From positions 62,001-126,000 of the forward strand of contig MEED01000015.1 in NCBI GenBank assembly GCA_001724855.1: 64,000 nucleotides of DNA. The letters run 5' to 3'. The position numbers and the translations under genes were made by a program. Within the stretch, counting starts at the first letter, position 1. Each line of letters starts with the position of its first letter. Positions 46,932 to 58,000 of the stretch are shown here, one piece after another. The notes beneath the pieces were generated by a model. The model did no database searches, was not told the origin of the DNA, and saw only the letters and a program-made list of their open reading frames with translations. The DNA is from Lautropia sp. SCN 69-89 (GTDB taxonomy: Bacteria; Pseudomonadota; Gammaproteobacteria; Burkholderiales; Burkholderiaceae_E).

Positions 46932-48061
46932 TGCGCCTCCACTGTCTGGCGGGCACGCCGGGCGGCCGGGCGCGCGGCGCGCTCGTCCAGTCGCGTGCGG
47001 TCCTGAACTTCCCCTGCCAGCTGGCCGCAGGCCGCGTCGATGTCGTCGCCGCGGGTGCGGCGGATCGTGGTCACGATGCCGGCCTCGGAGAGCAGTTGCG
47101 CGAATCGGCGGATGCGCTCGGCCGTGGAGCGGCGCAGGCCCGAATTCGGGAACGGGTTGAACGGGATCAGGTTGAACTTGCACGGCACGTCGCGCACCAG
47201 CGCGAGCAGCTGCGCGGCGTGCCGGTCGCTGTCGTTGACGCCGTCGAGCATCACGTACTCGAAGGTGATGAAGTCGCGCGGCGCGCGCTCCAGGTAGCGG
47301 CGGCAGGCGGCCATCAGCTCGGCCAGCGGGTACTTGCGGTTCAGCGGCACGAGCTCGTCGCGCAGCGCGTCCTCGGGTGCGTGCAGCGACACCGCGAGCG
47401 CCACCGGGCAGTCGTCGCGCAGCCGGTCGATCATCGGCACCACGCCGGAGGTGGACACCGTGACCCGGCGCCGCGACAGGCCATACGCATTGTCGTCGAG
47501 CATGATGCGCAGCGCGGTGAGCGTAGCCGCGTAGTTCTGCAGCGGCTCGCCCATGCCCATGAAGACGACGTTGGTCACCGGGCGCTCGCCGCGCGCGCGC
47601 TGCGCCGGATCGCCGGCGCCGAGCGCCCGATTGGCGTGCCAGAGCTGCGCCACGATCTCGTGCGCCGCCAGGTTGCGCGAAAAGCCCTGCTTGCCGGTGG
47701 AGCAGAACAGGCAGTTCACCGCGCAGCCGGCCTGCGTGGAGATGCACAGCGTGCCGCGGTCGGCCTCGGGGATGAAGACCGTCTCGATCGCGTTGCCCGC
47801 GCCGACATCGAGCAGCCACTTGCGGGTGCCGTCGGCCGAGCGGTGGTCGGCGAGGACTGCCGGCGCGGCAACCTTCGCGTGGCGCTTCAGGATCTCGCGG
47901 AAATCCTTCGCGAGGTCGGTCATCGCGTCGAAGTCGGCCTCGCCGCGCTGGTGGAGCCAGCGCATCAGCTGGCGCGCCCGGAAGGGCTTCTGCCCCCAGT
48001 CGGCGCAACGCTGCGCCAACCCGTCAGCATCGAGCCCGAGCAGGTTGACGATCTCGCTCAT
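46928..48061 (-). CDS. rlmN: 23S rRNA/tRNA adenine-C2 methyltransferase RlmN
   Basis: A 377-residue radical-SAM enzyme. The cluster cysteines are Cys113, Cys117 and Cys120 in C-A-V-N-C-L-F-C. The G-M-G-E-P-L-Q-N block is present. It methylates A2503 of 23S rRNA and A37 of some tRNAs. It follows ndk by 33 bases. Confidence 0.97.
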   Translation of the reverse strand: MSEIVNLLGLDADGLAQRCADWGQKPFRARQLMRWLHQRGEADFDAMTDLAKDFREILKRHAKVAAPAVLADHRSADGTRKWLLDVGAGNAIETVFIPEADRGTLCISTQAGCAVNCLFCSTGKQGFSRNLAAHEIVAQLWHANRALGAGDPAQRARGERPVTNVVFMGMGEPLQNYAATLTALRIMLDDNAYGLSRRRVTVSTSGVVPMIDRLRDDCPVALAVSLHAPEDALRDELVPLNRKYPLAELMAACRRYLERAPRDFITFEYVMLDGVNDSDRHAAQLLALVRDVPCKFNLIPFNPFPNSGLRRSTAERIRRFAQLLSEAGIVTTIRRTRGDDIDAACGQLAGEVQDRTRLDERAARPAARRARQTVEAQ

Positions 48062-48094
48062 CGTTGGGGCGTCGGAACAGGGTCTCCCGCGAGC

Positions 48095-48520
48095 TTAACG
48101 CGAATGTACGTCGAGCGTCGCGAAGAAGAACGCCACTTCGGTCCGCGCGGTATCGGCGCCGTCGGAGCCGTGCACCGCGTTGGCGTCGATGCTGTCGGCG
48201 AAGTCGGCGCGAATCGTGCCCGGCGCGGCCTTCTTCGGGTCGGTGGCGCCCATCAGGTCGCGGTTCTTCTGGATTGCGTTCTCGCCTTCGAGCACCTGGA
48301 TCATCACCGGCCCCGAGGTCATGAACTCGACCAGGTCCTTGAAGAACGGGCGCTCCTTGTGCACCGCATAGAAAGCCCCGGCCTGTTCGCGGGACAGATG
48401 CATCATGCGGGCGGCGATGACCTTCAGGCCGGCGCCTTCGAAACGCGAATAGATCTGGCCGATGACGTTCTTGGCGACGGCATCCGGCTTGATGATGGAG
48501 AGGGTCCGTTCGACAGCCAT
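48095..48520 (-). CDS. ndk: nucleoside diphosphate kinase
   Basis: A 141-residue enzyme. The phosphorylated His117 lies in N-A-V-H-G-S-D. It transfers the gamma-phosphate between nucleotides. It is the first gene of the long minus-strand operon. Confidence 0.98.
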   Translation of the reverse strand: MAVERTLSIIKPDAVAKNVIGQIYSRFEGAGLKVIAARMMHLSREQAGAFYAVHKERPFFKDLVEFMTSGPVMIQVLEGENAIQKNRDLMGATDPKKAAPGTIRADFADSIDANAVHGSDGADTARTEVAFFFATLDVHSR

Positions 48521-48657
48521 TTGGTTTTCCGCAGATCGGAAGGGTTGAAAGGGGTGGAACCGGCAACGGATGGCACCGGGCGCCCGGTGCCGCCTGCCCC
48601 GGCGCGCGCCGGGCTAGCCATCCGGCGCGGCGCCGTGCAGAATTACCCTGCAGAATG

Positions 48658-48673
48658 AGTGACTTGCGTCACT
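48658..48673. promoter_or_regulatory. CRP-like dyad
   Basis: AGTGACTTGCGTCACT matches the GTGA-N6-TCAC core of the CRP/Vfr consensus. It lies 138 bases upstream of the ndk start and 204 bases upstream of the YccA-family start. Confidence 0.5.
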
Positions 48674-48838
48674 TGATTATGCCGGTTTCTCATGAGTCCG
48701 GGCAATCTGTAAGTTTATCACACGCACATGACAAAAGATCTGTACCGCCGCTCGACCCGCTGGCATGATGCCGGGCGTTGCAGCCGCGCGGTCCCGCCCC
48801 CATCCGGGTGCCACGCCTGACGGCAACCCGTGATGCAC

Positions 48839-48860
48839 CGGCCGGAGACGGCCGTTTTTT
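48839..48860 (+). terminator. intrinsic terminator-like hairpin in the leader of the YccA-family gene
   Basis: CGGCCG-GAGA-CGGCCG (48839-48854) followed by six T (48855-48860). It stands two bases before the GGAG ribosome-binding site of the gene at 48877. An attenuator or the end of a small RNA are the options. Confidence 0.65.
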
Positions 48861-48876
48861 CTGGAGACGACACGCA

Positions 48877-49587
48877 ATGGCATACGAGCAAGACCGGCTG
48901 GGATCGACCGTGCTGGGCGCGCCGCAAGGAGTCCTGGGCGCCGCCACCCGCAACCGGGTTCTTCGCAACACTTACTGGCTGCTGGCAATCTCGATGGTCC
49001 CGACGGTGCTCGGCGCCTGGATCGGCGTGCGCACCGGCTTCGGCTTCTTCGCCGGCTCGCCGTTCGTCGGCCTGCTGGTGTTCCTGGGCGTCGCGTTCGG
49101 CTTCTTCTTCGCGATCGAGCGTTTCAAGAACAGCGGCATCGGCGTTGCGCTGCTGCTCGGCTTCACGTTCTTCATGGGACTGATGCTGTCGCGCCTGGTG
49201 GGCGCGGTGCTCGGCTTCTCCAACGGCGCCAGCCTCGTCATGACCGCGTTCGGCGGCACCGCGGCGATCTTCGCCGTGATGGCCACCGTGGCCACCGTCT
49301 CGAAGCGCGACTTCAGCGGCATGGGCAAGTGGCTGTTCATCGGCTTCATGGTGGTCTTCGTCGCCGCCATCGCCAACATCTGGCTGCAGATGCCGGCCCT
49401 CACCCTCACCATCTCCACGCTGGCCGTGCTGATCTTCTCGGCCTTCATCCTGTACGACCTGCAGCGCGTGGTGAACGGCGGCGAGACCAACTACGTTACC
49501 GCGACGCTGTCCGTCTACCTGAGCATCTACAACGTCTTCAGCAACCTGCTGATGCTGCTCGGCGTGCTCGGCGGCGAACGCGACTGA
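48877..49587 (+). CDS. Bax inhibitor-1/YccA family membrane protein
   Basis: A 236-residue protein with seven predicted transmembrane helices. It ends in the family pattern A-F-I-L-Y-D-L-Q-R-V-V-N-G-G-E-T-N-Y and S-x-Y-L-S-I-Y-N-V-F. In E. coli the relative YccA inhibits FtsH. GGAG lies ten bases before the ATG. A terminator-like hairpin in the leader may control it. It stands alone between two minus-strand operons. Confidence 0.92.
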   Translation: MAYEQDRLGSTVLGAPQGVLGAATRNRVLRNTYWLLAISMVPTVLGAWIGVRTGFGFFAGSPFVGLLVFLGVAFGFFFAIERFKNSGIGVALLLGFTFFMGLMLSRLVGAVLGFSNGASLVMTAFGGTAAIFAVMATVATVSKRDFSGMGKWLFIGFMVVFVAAIANIWLQMPALTLTISTLAVLIFSAFILYDLQRVVNGGETNYVTATLSVYLSIYNVFSNLLMLLGVLGGERD

Positions 49588-49669
49588 CGGCTTGCGCTGC
49601 TGCGCCAGGGGCCGCCTTCGGGCGGCCCTTGTCGTTCCAGCGGCTCCGTCGCGCCGGCGGGGCGTCGTC

Positions 49670-51055
49670 TCACGCGTCCCCGGCCAGGGGCTCGAAGACC
49701 GCGATCGACTCGACGTGCGAAGTCTGCGGGAACATGTCGATCGCACCCGCCGCCTTCAGCACGAAGCCCCCCTCGTGCGCCAGGATCGCCGCGTCGCGCG
49801 CCAGCGTGGCCGGATTGCACGACACGTAGACGATGCGGTTCGGTTTCGCCGCATCGGCCGACAGCGCCTTCACGACCGCCAGCGCACCCTCGCGCGGCGG
49901 ATCGATCAGCACCCGGTCGAAGCGGCCGAGCGAGGCCCATCCCTCGGGCGTCAGCTCGAACAGGTTCGCGGTGCGAAACCGGGTGTTGCCGGCCAGTCCG
50001 TTGAGCGCGGCGTTCTCCAGTGCGCGGCGCGTGAGCACCGGGCTGCCCTCGATGCCGACCACCTCGCGCGCGCGCCGGGCCAGCGGCAGCGTGAAGTTTC
50101 CGAGCCCGCAGAACAGGTCGGCGACGCGCTCTCCGGGCTGCGGATCGAGCAGGCGCAGCGCCCGCCCCACCAGCGCCTCGTTGATGCGATGGTTCACCTG
50201 CGTGAAGTCGGTCGGGCGATAAGGCATCCGGACGTCGAATTCGGCCAGCCGGTAGCCGAGCTCCGACGCGCGATCGTCGGCGACCGGCTCGCCGTCGCGG
50301 GTACACAGAAGCCGGATCGAATCGGGCCCGGCCGGTTGCAGCCACAGCTCGACGCGCTCGCGCGCGGCGAACGCGAGCAGCGTCCGGCGATCGGCATCGG
50401 TGGGCGGCTCGAGCACCCGCAGCACGAGCGCGACCAGCAGGTCGCCGCGCAAGGCCTCGCCGATCGCCACCTCGATCTGCGGCAGGCGGTCGCGCAGGCT
50501 CAGCGAGCCGACCAGTTCGCGCAGCGGCAGCAGCAGGTCGGACAGCCGCTTCGGCAGCACGTGACATTCGCGCATGTCGGCCACGTAGCTGGAGCCCTTC
50601 TCGTGAAAGCCCACCAGCACCCCGCCCTTCTTCGGCACGTTGCGCACCGACAGCCGCGCGCGATACCGATAGCCCCAGGGCGGACCCGACAATGGGCGCA
50701 GGATCAGCTGCGGCCGCAGCTTGCCGATGTGCCGCAACTGGTCTTCCAGCGCGCGCTGCTTGATCGCCAGCTGCGCGCCAGCGTCCAGATGCTGCATCGA
50801 ACAGCCGCCGCAGACGCCGAAGTGCGGACAGCGCGGCGCGACCCGCGAGTGCGATTCGCGCAGCACCTCGACTGTCTGGGCCACGTCGAAGCGCGGCTTG
50901 CGTCGCACCAGCGTGGCGCGCACGCGTTCGCCCGGCAGGGCGCCGCGGACGAACACCACCTTGCCCTCGTGGTGCGCGACGCCGTTCGCCTCCAGGTCGA
51001 GCGAAACGACGTCCAGCGTCAGCGGCTCGCTGGCCGCGTTCAGGCCGCCGGCCAC
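49670..51055 (-). CDS. rlmD: 23S rRNA (uracil(1939)-C5)-methyltransferase RlmD
   Basis: A 461-residue RumA-type enzyme. A TRAM domain comes first, then iron-sulfur cysteines in [14 protein letters not shown], the SAM domain (D-L-F-C-G-L-G-N-F) and the catalytic V-S-C-N-P-A-T motif. The GTG start at 51055 overlaps the exonuclease gene by 16 bases, so it belongs to the same operon. Confidence 0.95.
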   Translation of the reverse strand: MAGGLNAASEPLTLDVVSLDLEANGVAHHEGKVVFVRGALPGERVRATLVRRKPRFDVAQTVEVLRESHSRVAPRCPHFGVCGGCSMQHLDAGAQLAIKQRALEDQLRHIGKLRPQLILRPLSGPPWGYRYRARLSVRNVPKKGGVLVGFHEKGSSYVADMRECHVLPKRLSDLLLPLRELVGSLSLRDRLPQIEVAIGEALRGDLLVALVLRVLEPPTDADRRTLLAFAARERVELWLQPAGPDSIRLLCTRDGEPVADDRASELGYRLAEFDVRMPYRPTDFTQVNHRINEALVGRALRLLDPQPGERVADLFCGLGNFTLPLARRAREVVGIEGSPVLTRRALENAALNGLAGNTRFRTANLFELTPEGWASLGRFDRVLIDPPREGALAVVKALSADAAKPNRIVYVSCNPATLARDAAILAHEGGFVLKAAGAIDMFPQTSHVESIAVFEPLAGDA

Positions 51056-51825
51056 GCCTGCAGGAACTCGCGCCAGTGCGGCGCCTGGTCGGCCTGCGCC
51101 TGCAGCGCCTCGCGCAGCAGCGCGACCTCGCGCGCGTAATGCTGCGGCGTGAAGATCCCGCGCATCAGCTGGAAGCGGCAGAACATCAGGTAGGTGTTCG
51201 CCACGTCGGTCTCGCAGTAGGCGCGGATCTCGGGCAGGCGACCGTCACGCCAGGCGGGCCAGACCTGCGAACCGTCCATGCCCAGCTTGCCGGGGAATCC
51301 GCACAGCTTCGCCAGCTCGTCGAGCGGCGCGTTCGCGCGCGGCGTATACAGCGCGAGCATGTCCATCAGGTCGAGATGGCGCGAGTGGTAGCGGCCGAGA
51401 TAGTTGTTCCACTTGAACTCGCGGTCCTCGTCGCCCTGCTCCCAGTAGCGCGCCGCCTGCACGCCGTGGACCAGCGCGCGATAGTGCAGCACCTGCAGGT
51501 CGAAGCCGCCGCCGTTCCACGACACCAGTTGGGGCGTATGGCGGTCGACGAGCTGGTAGAAGCCCCGGATCAGCTTCGCCTCCGGGTCGTCCGGCTCGCC
51601 GATGCAGCGCACCTTCAGTCCCTCGTCGGTGCGCAGCAGCGCGCCGATGGCGACCACGCGGTGCAGGTGCAGCGGCAGGAAGTCGCTGCCCGTCTGTTCG
51701 CGCCGTCGCGCGAATGCGCGCTCGGCCACTTCGGCGTCGTCGACCGATGCGTCGATCCCGTGGATGCCGCGCAGGCCGGCCACGTCGGGCACGGTCTCGA
51801 TGTCGAAGCTCAGGACGGGAACCAT
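51040..51825 (-). CDS. 3'-5' exonuclease, DnaQ/PolB-exo2 type
   Basis: A 261-residue protein. The first motif F-D-I-E-T-V-P-D holds the DEDD aspartate and glutamate. Further blocks are [14 protein letters not shown] and [10 protein letters not shown]. It fits the predicted 3'-5' exonuclease family related to DNA polymerase B. It lies between nlpD and rlmD. Confidence 0.9.
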   Translation of the reverse strand: MVPVLSFDIETVPDVAGLRGIHGIDASVDDAEVAERAFARRREQTGSDFLPLHLHRVVAIGALLRTDEGLKVRCIGEPDDPEAKLIRGFYQLVDRHTPQLVSWNGGGFDLQVLHYRALVHGVQAARYWEQGDEDREFKWNNYLGRYHSRHLDLMDMLALYTPRANAPLDELAKLCGFPGKLGMDGSQVWPAWRDGRLPEIRAYCETDVANTYLMFCRFQLMRGIFTPQHYAREVALLREALQAQADQAPHWREFLQAWPAA

Positions 51826-51844
51826 CGCTGCGGGCGCGGCGCAG

Positions 51845-52765
51845 TCAGCGCGGCGGCAGGTACTTGCGCGGATCGACCGGCTTGCCGTCCTTGCGGATCT
51901 CGAAGCGCAGCTGCGGGCTGTCGGCGCCCGAGCTGCCGAGCTCGGCGATGCGCTGGCCGCGCTTGACGTTCTGGCCTTCCTTCACCAGCAGCGTGCGGTT
52001 GTGCCCGTAGACCGACAGCGTCTCGTTCGAATGCTTCAGGATCACCAGGTTGCCGTAGCCGCGCGGGCCGGGCCCGCTGAAGATCACGCGACCGTCGGCG
52101 GCCGCGACGATCGGTTCGCCCGGCTTGCCGGCGATCGTGATGCCCATGCTGCGCGGCTCGGCGAAGCCCTGGATCACCTGGCCCGCGGCCGGCCAGACGA
52201 AGTCGCCGCCGGAGGCGGAGTCGGCAGACGCCGGTGCGGCCGATTGCGGCGGTGCCGGCGGCGGCGGCGCAGGCACTGCGACGCTCGGCGGGGCGACCGC
52301 GACCGGACCGGGAGTGGCAGCGGCGGGCGCAGCCGGGCCCTTCAACTCGTCGTACAGCGCCTCGGAATATGGCTGCCGCGTGGCCTTCGGTTCGGTCTTG
52401 AGCATGTTCGACGACTGCGGCGGCAACGGCGCCGCGATCGTCGTGCCGCCCGTGCCCGACAGCGGACGCGACTCGACGCGGCTCGACGGGATCGGCGTGG
52501 TCTCGATCACGGGCGACGCATCGGCAGTCGTCGGCTGGCGCGGCGGCGCCGGTGCGACCGCCGCAGGCGGCGGTGCGGTCGTTGCCGCAGCCGGCCGCGT
52601 CGTCGGGGTGCGATGCACGATCGGAGCGGGATGATGGCTCGCGCAGGCCGCCAGCAGCGCGGCGATCGCGCCGAGCAGCGCGACGCGCGCGATGCGCGGC
52701 TGCGCCGTAACCAGGAGGGGTGCCCGAGCCTCGATGAGGCCGGCGCCTTGCGTGTGTTTCGCCAT
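51845..52765 (-). CDS. nlpD: NlpD-like lipoprotein with degenerate M23 domain
   Basis: A 306-residue lipoprotein with lipobox L-L-A-A-C (Cys41). A long Ala/Pro-rich region follows, then a C-terminal M23 (LytM) domain. Zinc-binding residues of active M23 enzymes are missing: the usual H-x-G-I-D is S-M-G-I-T, and the second H-x-H is absent (L-R-F-E-I-R). It should therefore activate amidases rather than cut peptidoglycan. No LysM domain was recognised. ATG 52765 is chosen; ATG 52816 would add 17 residues. Confidence 0.88.
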   Translation of the reverse strand: MAKHTQGAGLIEARAPLLVTAQPRIARVALLGAIAALLAACASHHPAPIVHRTPTTRPAAATTAPPPAAVAPAPPRQPTTADASPVIETTPIPSSRVESRPLSGTGGTTIAAPLPPQSSNMLKTEPKATRQPYSEALYDELKGPAAPAAATPGPVAVAPPSVAVPAPPPPAPPQSAAPASADSASGGDFVWPAAGQVIQGFAEPRSMGITIAGKPGEPIVAAADGRVIFSGPGPRGYGNLVILKHSNETLSVYGHNRTLLVKEGQNVKRGQRIAELGSSGADSPQLRFEIRKDGKPVDPRKYLPPR

Positions 52766-52824
52766 GGCCGTGTCGCGCCGCGCGGGCGCGTTCGATGGGC
52801 GCATCGATGACACCACGAGCCGTG

Positions 52825-53571
52825 CTACGAAGTGCCGGTGCGCAACGGGACGAATCGTACCGCATCGAGCACTGCGACCTGCCAGCGCTCGCGATCGAGT
52901 CGTTCGACCAGGTGCAGCGCCTGGCGCGTCGTGCCGATCGGTGCGATGAGCCGCGCGCCCACGCTCATCTGCTCGAGCAATGCATCGGGCACCGCTTCGC
53001 CCGCGGCGGCCATCACGATCGCATCGAACGGCGCGGCCCGCGCGACGCCGAGATGGCCGTCGCCGAACACCAGCCGCAGGTTCGCGATGCGCATCGTGCG
53101 CAGGTTGTTGCGCGCCTGCTCGTGCAGCCCGCGCACGCGCTCCACCGACACCACCTGCCCGAACACGCGCGCCAGCACCGCCGCCTGGTAGCCGCAGCCG
53201 GTACCGATCTCCAGCACACGCGCCGCTGCCCGGCGGGATTCGGGCAGCGACTGCGTGACCAGCTCGATCATCCGCGCGACGGTGCTCGGCTTCGAGATCG
53301 TCTGTCCGTGGCCGATCGGCAGCGCGACGTCTTCGTAGGCGCGGCTGGCCAGCGCGGCGTCGACGAACGCGTGGCGCGGTACCTGCCCCATCGCATCGAG
53401 CACCCGCGCGTCGCGCACGCCCACGCGGCGCAGCGATTCGACCATGCGCGCGCGCGCGCTGTCCGAAGCGAGCCCCGGCCCGCTCGGGCGCTGCGGGGCC
53501 ACGACCCTTTGCGTGGCGCGCACGCCCTCGGGCGGCCGCGGCGGCGGCAGCCAGGCCGGGCGACGGCTCAT
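52825..53571 (-). CDS. pcm: protein-L-isoaspartate O-methyltransferase
   Basis: A 248-residue repair enzyme. The [11 protein letters not shown] motif and the SAM motif [13 protein letters not shown] are intact. It restores damaged aspartyl residues. An upstream in-frame GTG at 53604 is possible. It lies between surE and nlpD, the conserved order. Confidence 0.95.
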   Translation of the reverse strand: MSRRPAWLPPPRPPEGVRATQRVVAPQRPSGPGLASDSARARMVESLRRVGVRDARVLDAMGQVPRHAFVDAALASRAYEDVALPIGHGQTISKPSTVARMIELVTQSLPESRRAAARVLEIGTGCGYQAAVLARVFGQVVSVERVRGLHEQARNNLRTMRIANLRLVFGDGHLGVARAAPFDAIVMAAAGEAVPDALLEQMSVGARLIAPIGTTRQALHLVERLDRERWQVAVLDAVRFVPLRTGTS

Positions 53572-53620
53572 GAACGGCACGCCCTGCTGGCGATCGAGCG
53601 GCACGCCGGTCGGCGCGCGC

Positions 53621-54367
53621 TCATTGCTGGTCGAGCCAGCTGCGCACCTGGCCGAGCGAGTTTGCCGCGGTCAGGTCGATGTCGAGCGGCGTGATCGACG
53701 CCCAGCCGTGATCCACGGCATGGAAATCGGTGCCGGGCCCCGCCTCCTTGGCGGCGCCCGCCGGTCCGATCCAGTAGATCGTGTCGCCGCGCGGGCTGCG
53801 CGCCGGCACGGTGGGCTCGGCGAGATGACGCCTGCCCAGCCGCGTGACCTGCACCCCGCGAAGCTCGGAGAGCGGGCACGCGGGCACGTTGACGTTGAGC
53901 AGCATCGGGCCCTGCAGCGGCCGCTGCGTGAGCCGGCGCAGCAGGTCGCGCGCGACGCTGGCGGCGGTCGCCAGGTGCTCCTGGCCCCGCTTCGCGAGCG
54001 AGAACGCGATCGACGGCACGCCGAGCTGGTAGCCCTCCATCGCCGCGGCGACCGTGCCCGAGTAGATGGTGTCGTCGCCCATGTTCGCGCCGTCGTTGAT
54101 CCCCGAGAGCACCAGGTCGGGCTTGTAGTCGAGCAGGCCGGTGACCGCGAGGTGCACGCAGTCGGTGGGCGTGCCGTTCAGGTACATGAACCCGCTCGCC
54201 GCCACGCGCACGGAGAGCGGGCGGTCGAGCGTGAGCGAATTCGAGGCGCCGCTGCGGTCGCGCTCGGGCGCCACCACGGTGACCTCGCCGAATTCGCGGG
54301 CCACGTTGGCGAGCGCCTCGATGCCGGGAGCGAAATAGCCGTCGTCGTTGCTGATCAGGATGCGCAT
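53621..54367 (-). CDS. surE: 5'/3'-nucleotidase SurE
   Basis: A 248-residue phosphatase. Asp8 and Asp9 in I-S-N-D-D-G-Y supply metal ligands, followed by [12 protein letters not shown]. It acts on nucleoside monophosphates and is linked to stationary-phase survival. It heads the surE-pcm-nlpD group. Confidence 0.96.
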   Translation of the reverse strand: MRILISNDDGYFAPGIEALANVAREFGEVTVVAPERDRSGASNSLTLDRPLSVRVAASGFMYLNGTPTDCVHLAVTGLLDYKPDLVLSGINDGANMGDDTIYSGTVAAAMEGYQLGVPSIAFSLAKRGQEHLATAASVARDLLRRLTQRPLQGPMLLNVNVPACPLSELRGVQVTRLGRRHLAEPTVPARSPRGDTIYWIGPAGAAKEAGPGTDFHAVDHGWASITPLDIDLTAANSLGQVRSWLDQQ

Positions 54368-54400
54368 GGGCGGATTCTAGCCGCCCGCGAGAAAACCGGA

Positions 54401-54865
54401 TCAGCCCTCGGCCGGCCAGTCGCGGATATAGGCCTTCAGCATGCGGTTCTCGAAGCTCTGCTCTTCGAGCACCGCCCTGGCCACGTCGTGAAACGAGATC
54501 ACGCCGAGCAGAACCGTGCCGTCCATCACCGGCAGGTAGCGTTGGCGCGTCTCCAGCATCACGCGGCGCAACTCGTTGACGTCCATGTCGGGCGAGACCA
54601 CGAACGGGTCGCCGTTCATCACGTCGCGGACCACCGTTTCGGCGATCGGGCCGGTGGGGCCCGACCGGTGCTCGAGCTGGCGGCGCGCGAGCACGCGCAG
54701 GATCTCGCGGAACGTGAGCATCCCCGCGAGCCGCCCGCGATCCATGACGACGAGCGAGCCGATGTCGTGATCGGCCATCGTGATCACACAGTCGGACAGC
54801 ATCATTTCCGGGTTGACCGTGAACAGCGTGCTGCCCTTCACCCGAAGCACTTCGCTGACCTGCAT
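54401..54865 (-). CDS. CBS-domain pair protein
   Basis: A 154-residue protein of two CBS domains (I-G-S-L-V-V-M-D-R-G-R-L-A-G and Y-L-P-V-M-D-G-T-V-L-L-G-V-I-S-F-H-D). It probably senses nucleotides. It lies between surE and the Chp cluster with gaps on both sides; a direct partner is not clear. A GGAGG precedes the ATG at 54865. Confidence 0.9.
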   Translation of the reverse strand: MQVSEVLRVKGSTLFTVNPEMMLSDCVITMADHDIGSLVVMDRGRLAGMLTFREILRVLARRQLEHRSGPTGPIAETVVRDVMNGDPFVVSPDMDVNELRRVMLETRQRYLPVMDGTVLLGVISFHDVARAVLEEQSFENRMLKAYIRDWPAEG

Positions 54866-55020
54866 GGCGCCTCCAGTGCATCCGTCACCGGCCCCCTCGG
54901 CCAGGATGCCCCGGACCATGCTATCCCAACGCGGCATCGCCGGACAAGACCGCGGCAGGTCGCTGCGGCGCGCGGCGACACCGCGCCCGACGGGGCGCGC
55001 CGATCCGGCCCGCCGCGCGC

Positions 55021-58000
55021 TCAGCGCCGTTCGAGCAGCCGCGCGATGTGCCCGGCGAGCACGTCCTCGGTGTACGGCTTCGTGAGGAAGACGTCGACGC
55101 CGGCGTCGAGCGCCAGCTGCCGGTGCTTCTCGGAGGAGCGCGAGGTGATCATGATCACCGGGACTGCGCGCGTCTCGGGCCGCCCGCGCAGCGCGCGCAC
55201 CAGTTCCACGCCGTTCATCCTCGGCATCTCGAGGTCGGCCAGCACCAGTGCGGGCACGCGCCGGGCGACGCGTTCGAGGGCCTCGATGCCGTCGGAGGCG
55301 CTGTCCGCCTGGAAGCCGAGGTCGCGGACGAAGTGCTCCATCGTGCGGCGCACGCTCACCGAATCGTCGACGACCAGGCACACCGGCAACGCGCGCCGCG
55401 CCGCCTCCAGCGCCGGCGCCGCGCGCGCGCCCTCGCGGGCGGTCAACAGCAGCGGGAGGTCGACCACCGGCGCGACCGCGCCGTCGCCGAGCACCGCGGC
55501 CCCTTCGATGCCGGGAGTCGGCGGCAGGAACGACGCCAGCGGGCGCACGACGACATTGCGTGTCTGCCCGGGTTCGGCAACCAGCACCCCGACGCGCTCA
55601 CCGCCGGGCAGGCGCACCTGCAGCACCGCCGGCGCGGCGGGCTGCGCACCGGGCGGAGCCGCGAACGCATCCTCGGGCAGGCCGAGCGCGTCTTCGAGCC
55701 GCACCAGCCGCATCGGGCCGGCGGGGCCGTCGAAGCGCCGCGCCCCGTCGACTTCCTCGACGATGCGTTCGGCAGGAAGCACCTGCTCGACCTCGCGCAC
55801 CGCCAGCGCCAGCACGTGCGTGCGCGAACGCACGACGATGACCGGCATGGCGGCCATGCGCACCGGCACGCGCAGGCGCACGCGCATGCCCTCACCCGGC
55901 ACGGACGAAATGTCGACCGTGCCGCGCTGCTCGCGCACCGCCTGGTTCACCACGTCCAGCCCGATCCCGCGTCCCGAGAGCTGGGTCGTGCGCGCACGCG
56001 TGGAGAAACCGGGAGCCAGCACGAAGCGCGCGAGCGTCGCGTCGTCGCAGCGCGCGTCGGCATCGAGCAGGCCGAGCGCGATCGCGCGATCGCGCACCGC
56101 GCGCAGGTCGAGGCCGCGCCCATCGTCGCTGCAGTCGATCAGCAGGTCGGCGCCCTCGCGCGCAAACGCCAGAACGATGCGGCCGGCCGCCGGCTTGCCC
56201 TGCGCCCGCCGCTGCGCCGGCGGCTCGATGCCGTGATCGATCGCGTTGCGCAGCAGGTGCGCCACCGGGTCCACCAGCGCCTGCAGCAACTGCGTGTCGA
56301 TCTCGGTGGACTCGCCCTCGACCTGCAGCTCCGCCTCGTGGCCGGTCACGCGCGCGGCCTGCCGCACCGTGCGTCGCCAGCGCGGCACCACGGTCTCGAT
56401 GCGCACCGTGCGCGTGCGCAGCGCCGCCTCGCGCAGATCGACCTGCACGCGCTCGAGCTGCGACAGCGAATCGCGCAGCGCCGCCACGCTGCCTCCGAGC
56501 GTCTGTTCGACCAGGCGCCCGTCGGCGCCGGACTCGGCGATGCGGCGCGACACCATGTGCAGGTCGTCGTATTCGTCGAGTTCGAGCGCGTCGAAGTTCC
56601 CGCGCGTGCGGCGCTCGCCCAGCGCGGTGCCGCGCACGTCGACCAGCCGCTCGAGTTCGCCGGCGAGGTCCTGCAGCTGATCGGTGCCCATCCGCAACGT
56701 GGCGCGCATCCGGTCGACTTCGAGCGCCTGGTCCTGCGCCTGCGACAGCAGGATCGACGCCTCGTTGGCGCAGGCCAGCAGGCGTTCGATCAGCGAGGCG
56801 GGCACCCGCAGCCATTCGTCGGCGGCAGCCGGCTCGGTCGGCGCCTTGGGTGGCTCGGCCGGTCCGGCGGCTGGTTCGGCCGGTTCGGGGATCGGTTCGG
56901 CCGGTTCGGTGATCGGTTCGGCCGGTTCGGGGATCGGTTCGGCCGTTTCGGTGACCGACTCGGCCGGCGCGGCAGCGGGCGCGGCGGTCGCTTCCACCGG
57001 CTCGGCGGCTGCGCGCCAGGCGTCGGGCTGCAGCAGCAGCCGGTTGGTCCAGTCGCGAACCGACCGGAGCACCTCGGCCGACTGCCGTGGCGGCGGCCCG
57101 AGGCCGGCCACCGACTCGCTCATCTCGGCCACGCAGTCCGCGGCCTCGGCCAGCGCCCCGGCCAGGTCGGCCGACAGCGCTGCATCGACCGGCCCGAGCA
57201 GCTGCAACAGGTCTTCGATCTGGTGCGTCAGCAGCGCAATGCCGCGCACGCCCACCGTGTTCGCGGAGCCCTTCAGCGTGTGCGCGATGCGCTGCGCCGA
57301 CGCGATCGCCTCGCCCGAACCCGCGGCCACTCGATCGATGCACGACGACAACTCCGCCGACAGCACCGGCAGTTCGCGCAGCAGGTTCTCGACCACGCCG
57401 CGGTCGGCGTCGACCGGGATCTCGAGCGACAGCTCGCTGTCGTCGACCGCCTCGCGCGCGGCGGCGACGCGCCGCGTGCCGACCGTGGCCAGCGAATCGA
57501 ATCGCCGTTGCGCCATGGCGAGCGCCTCGGGCAGCGCAGGTCGCGGCCAGGCCGCATCGCCCAGCAGCGCGAGCGCTTCGGCGGCGGCCTGCGGCGAAGG
57601 CGTGCCGAACAGGCGCGCCCAGGCGGGTCCGAGCCGCGCGAGCAGCTCGCGATGCCGGGCCGCGAACCGCCGCGGCTCGCGCGCGAGCGCCTCCAGGTTG
57701 TCGCGCAGCGTTTCGAGCGCCGCGGCCACCGGAGCCAGGCCGATGTAGCCGACCGCGTTGGCGAAGCGCTCCACTGCGTCGGCGCCCGCTTCCAGCGCAT
57801 CGACGAGCTCCGCGTCGTGCCTGGCGACCTGCACGCCGGGTTCGCCCCCGGCGAGCGCAGCGGCGAATTCCTCGTCGAGCTGATCGGCCGCCTCGGCGAG
57901 CATCTCCAGTTCGTCCGCGCCGACCTCCAGCGGGGCGGGCTCCATCGTCGCCAGCGTCGCTGCCGCGATCCGCTCGGCGTCCTGGCGCAACCGCGCGGCG

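Larger units (their letters stand above)
48521..48876. other. ndk / YccA-family divergent intergenic region
   Basis: A 356-base gap without a gene. It holds an AT-richer stretch (about 48650-48760) that is unusual for this genome. Inside is a CRP-like dyad AGTGACTTGCGTCACT (48658-48673). Further right come a hairpin at 48806-48829 and a terminator-like hairpin with a T tract at 48839-48860. No reliable -35/-10 pair was found for either gene. Confidence 0.6.

Noticed and set aside
48780-48860. Mini-ykkC (guanidine) riboswitch before the YccA-family gene
   Set aside because: Two hairpins are present, but the required ACGR loops are not.
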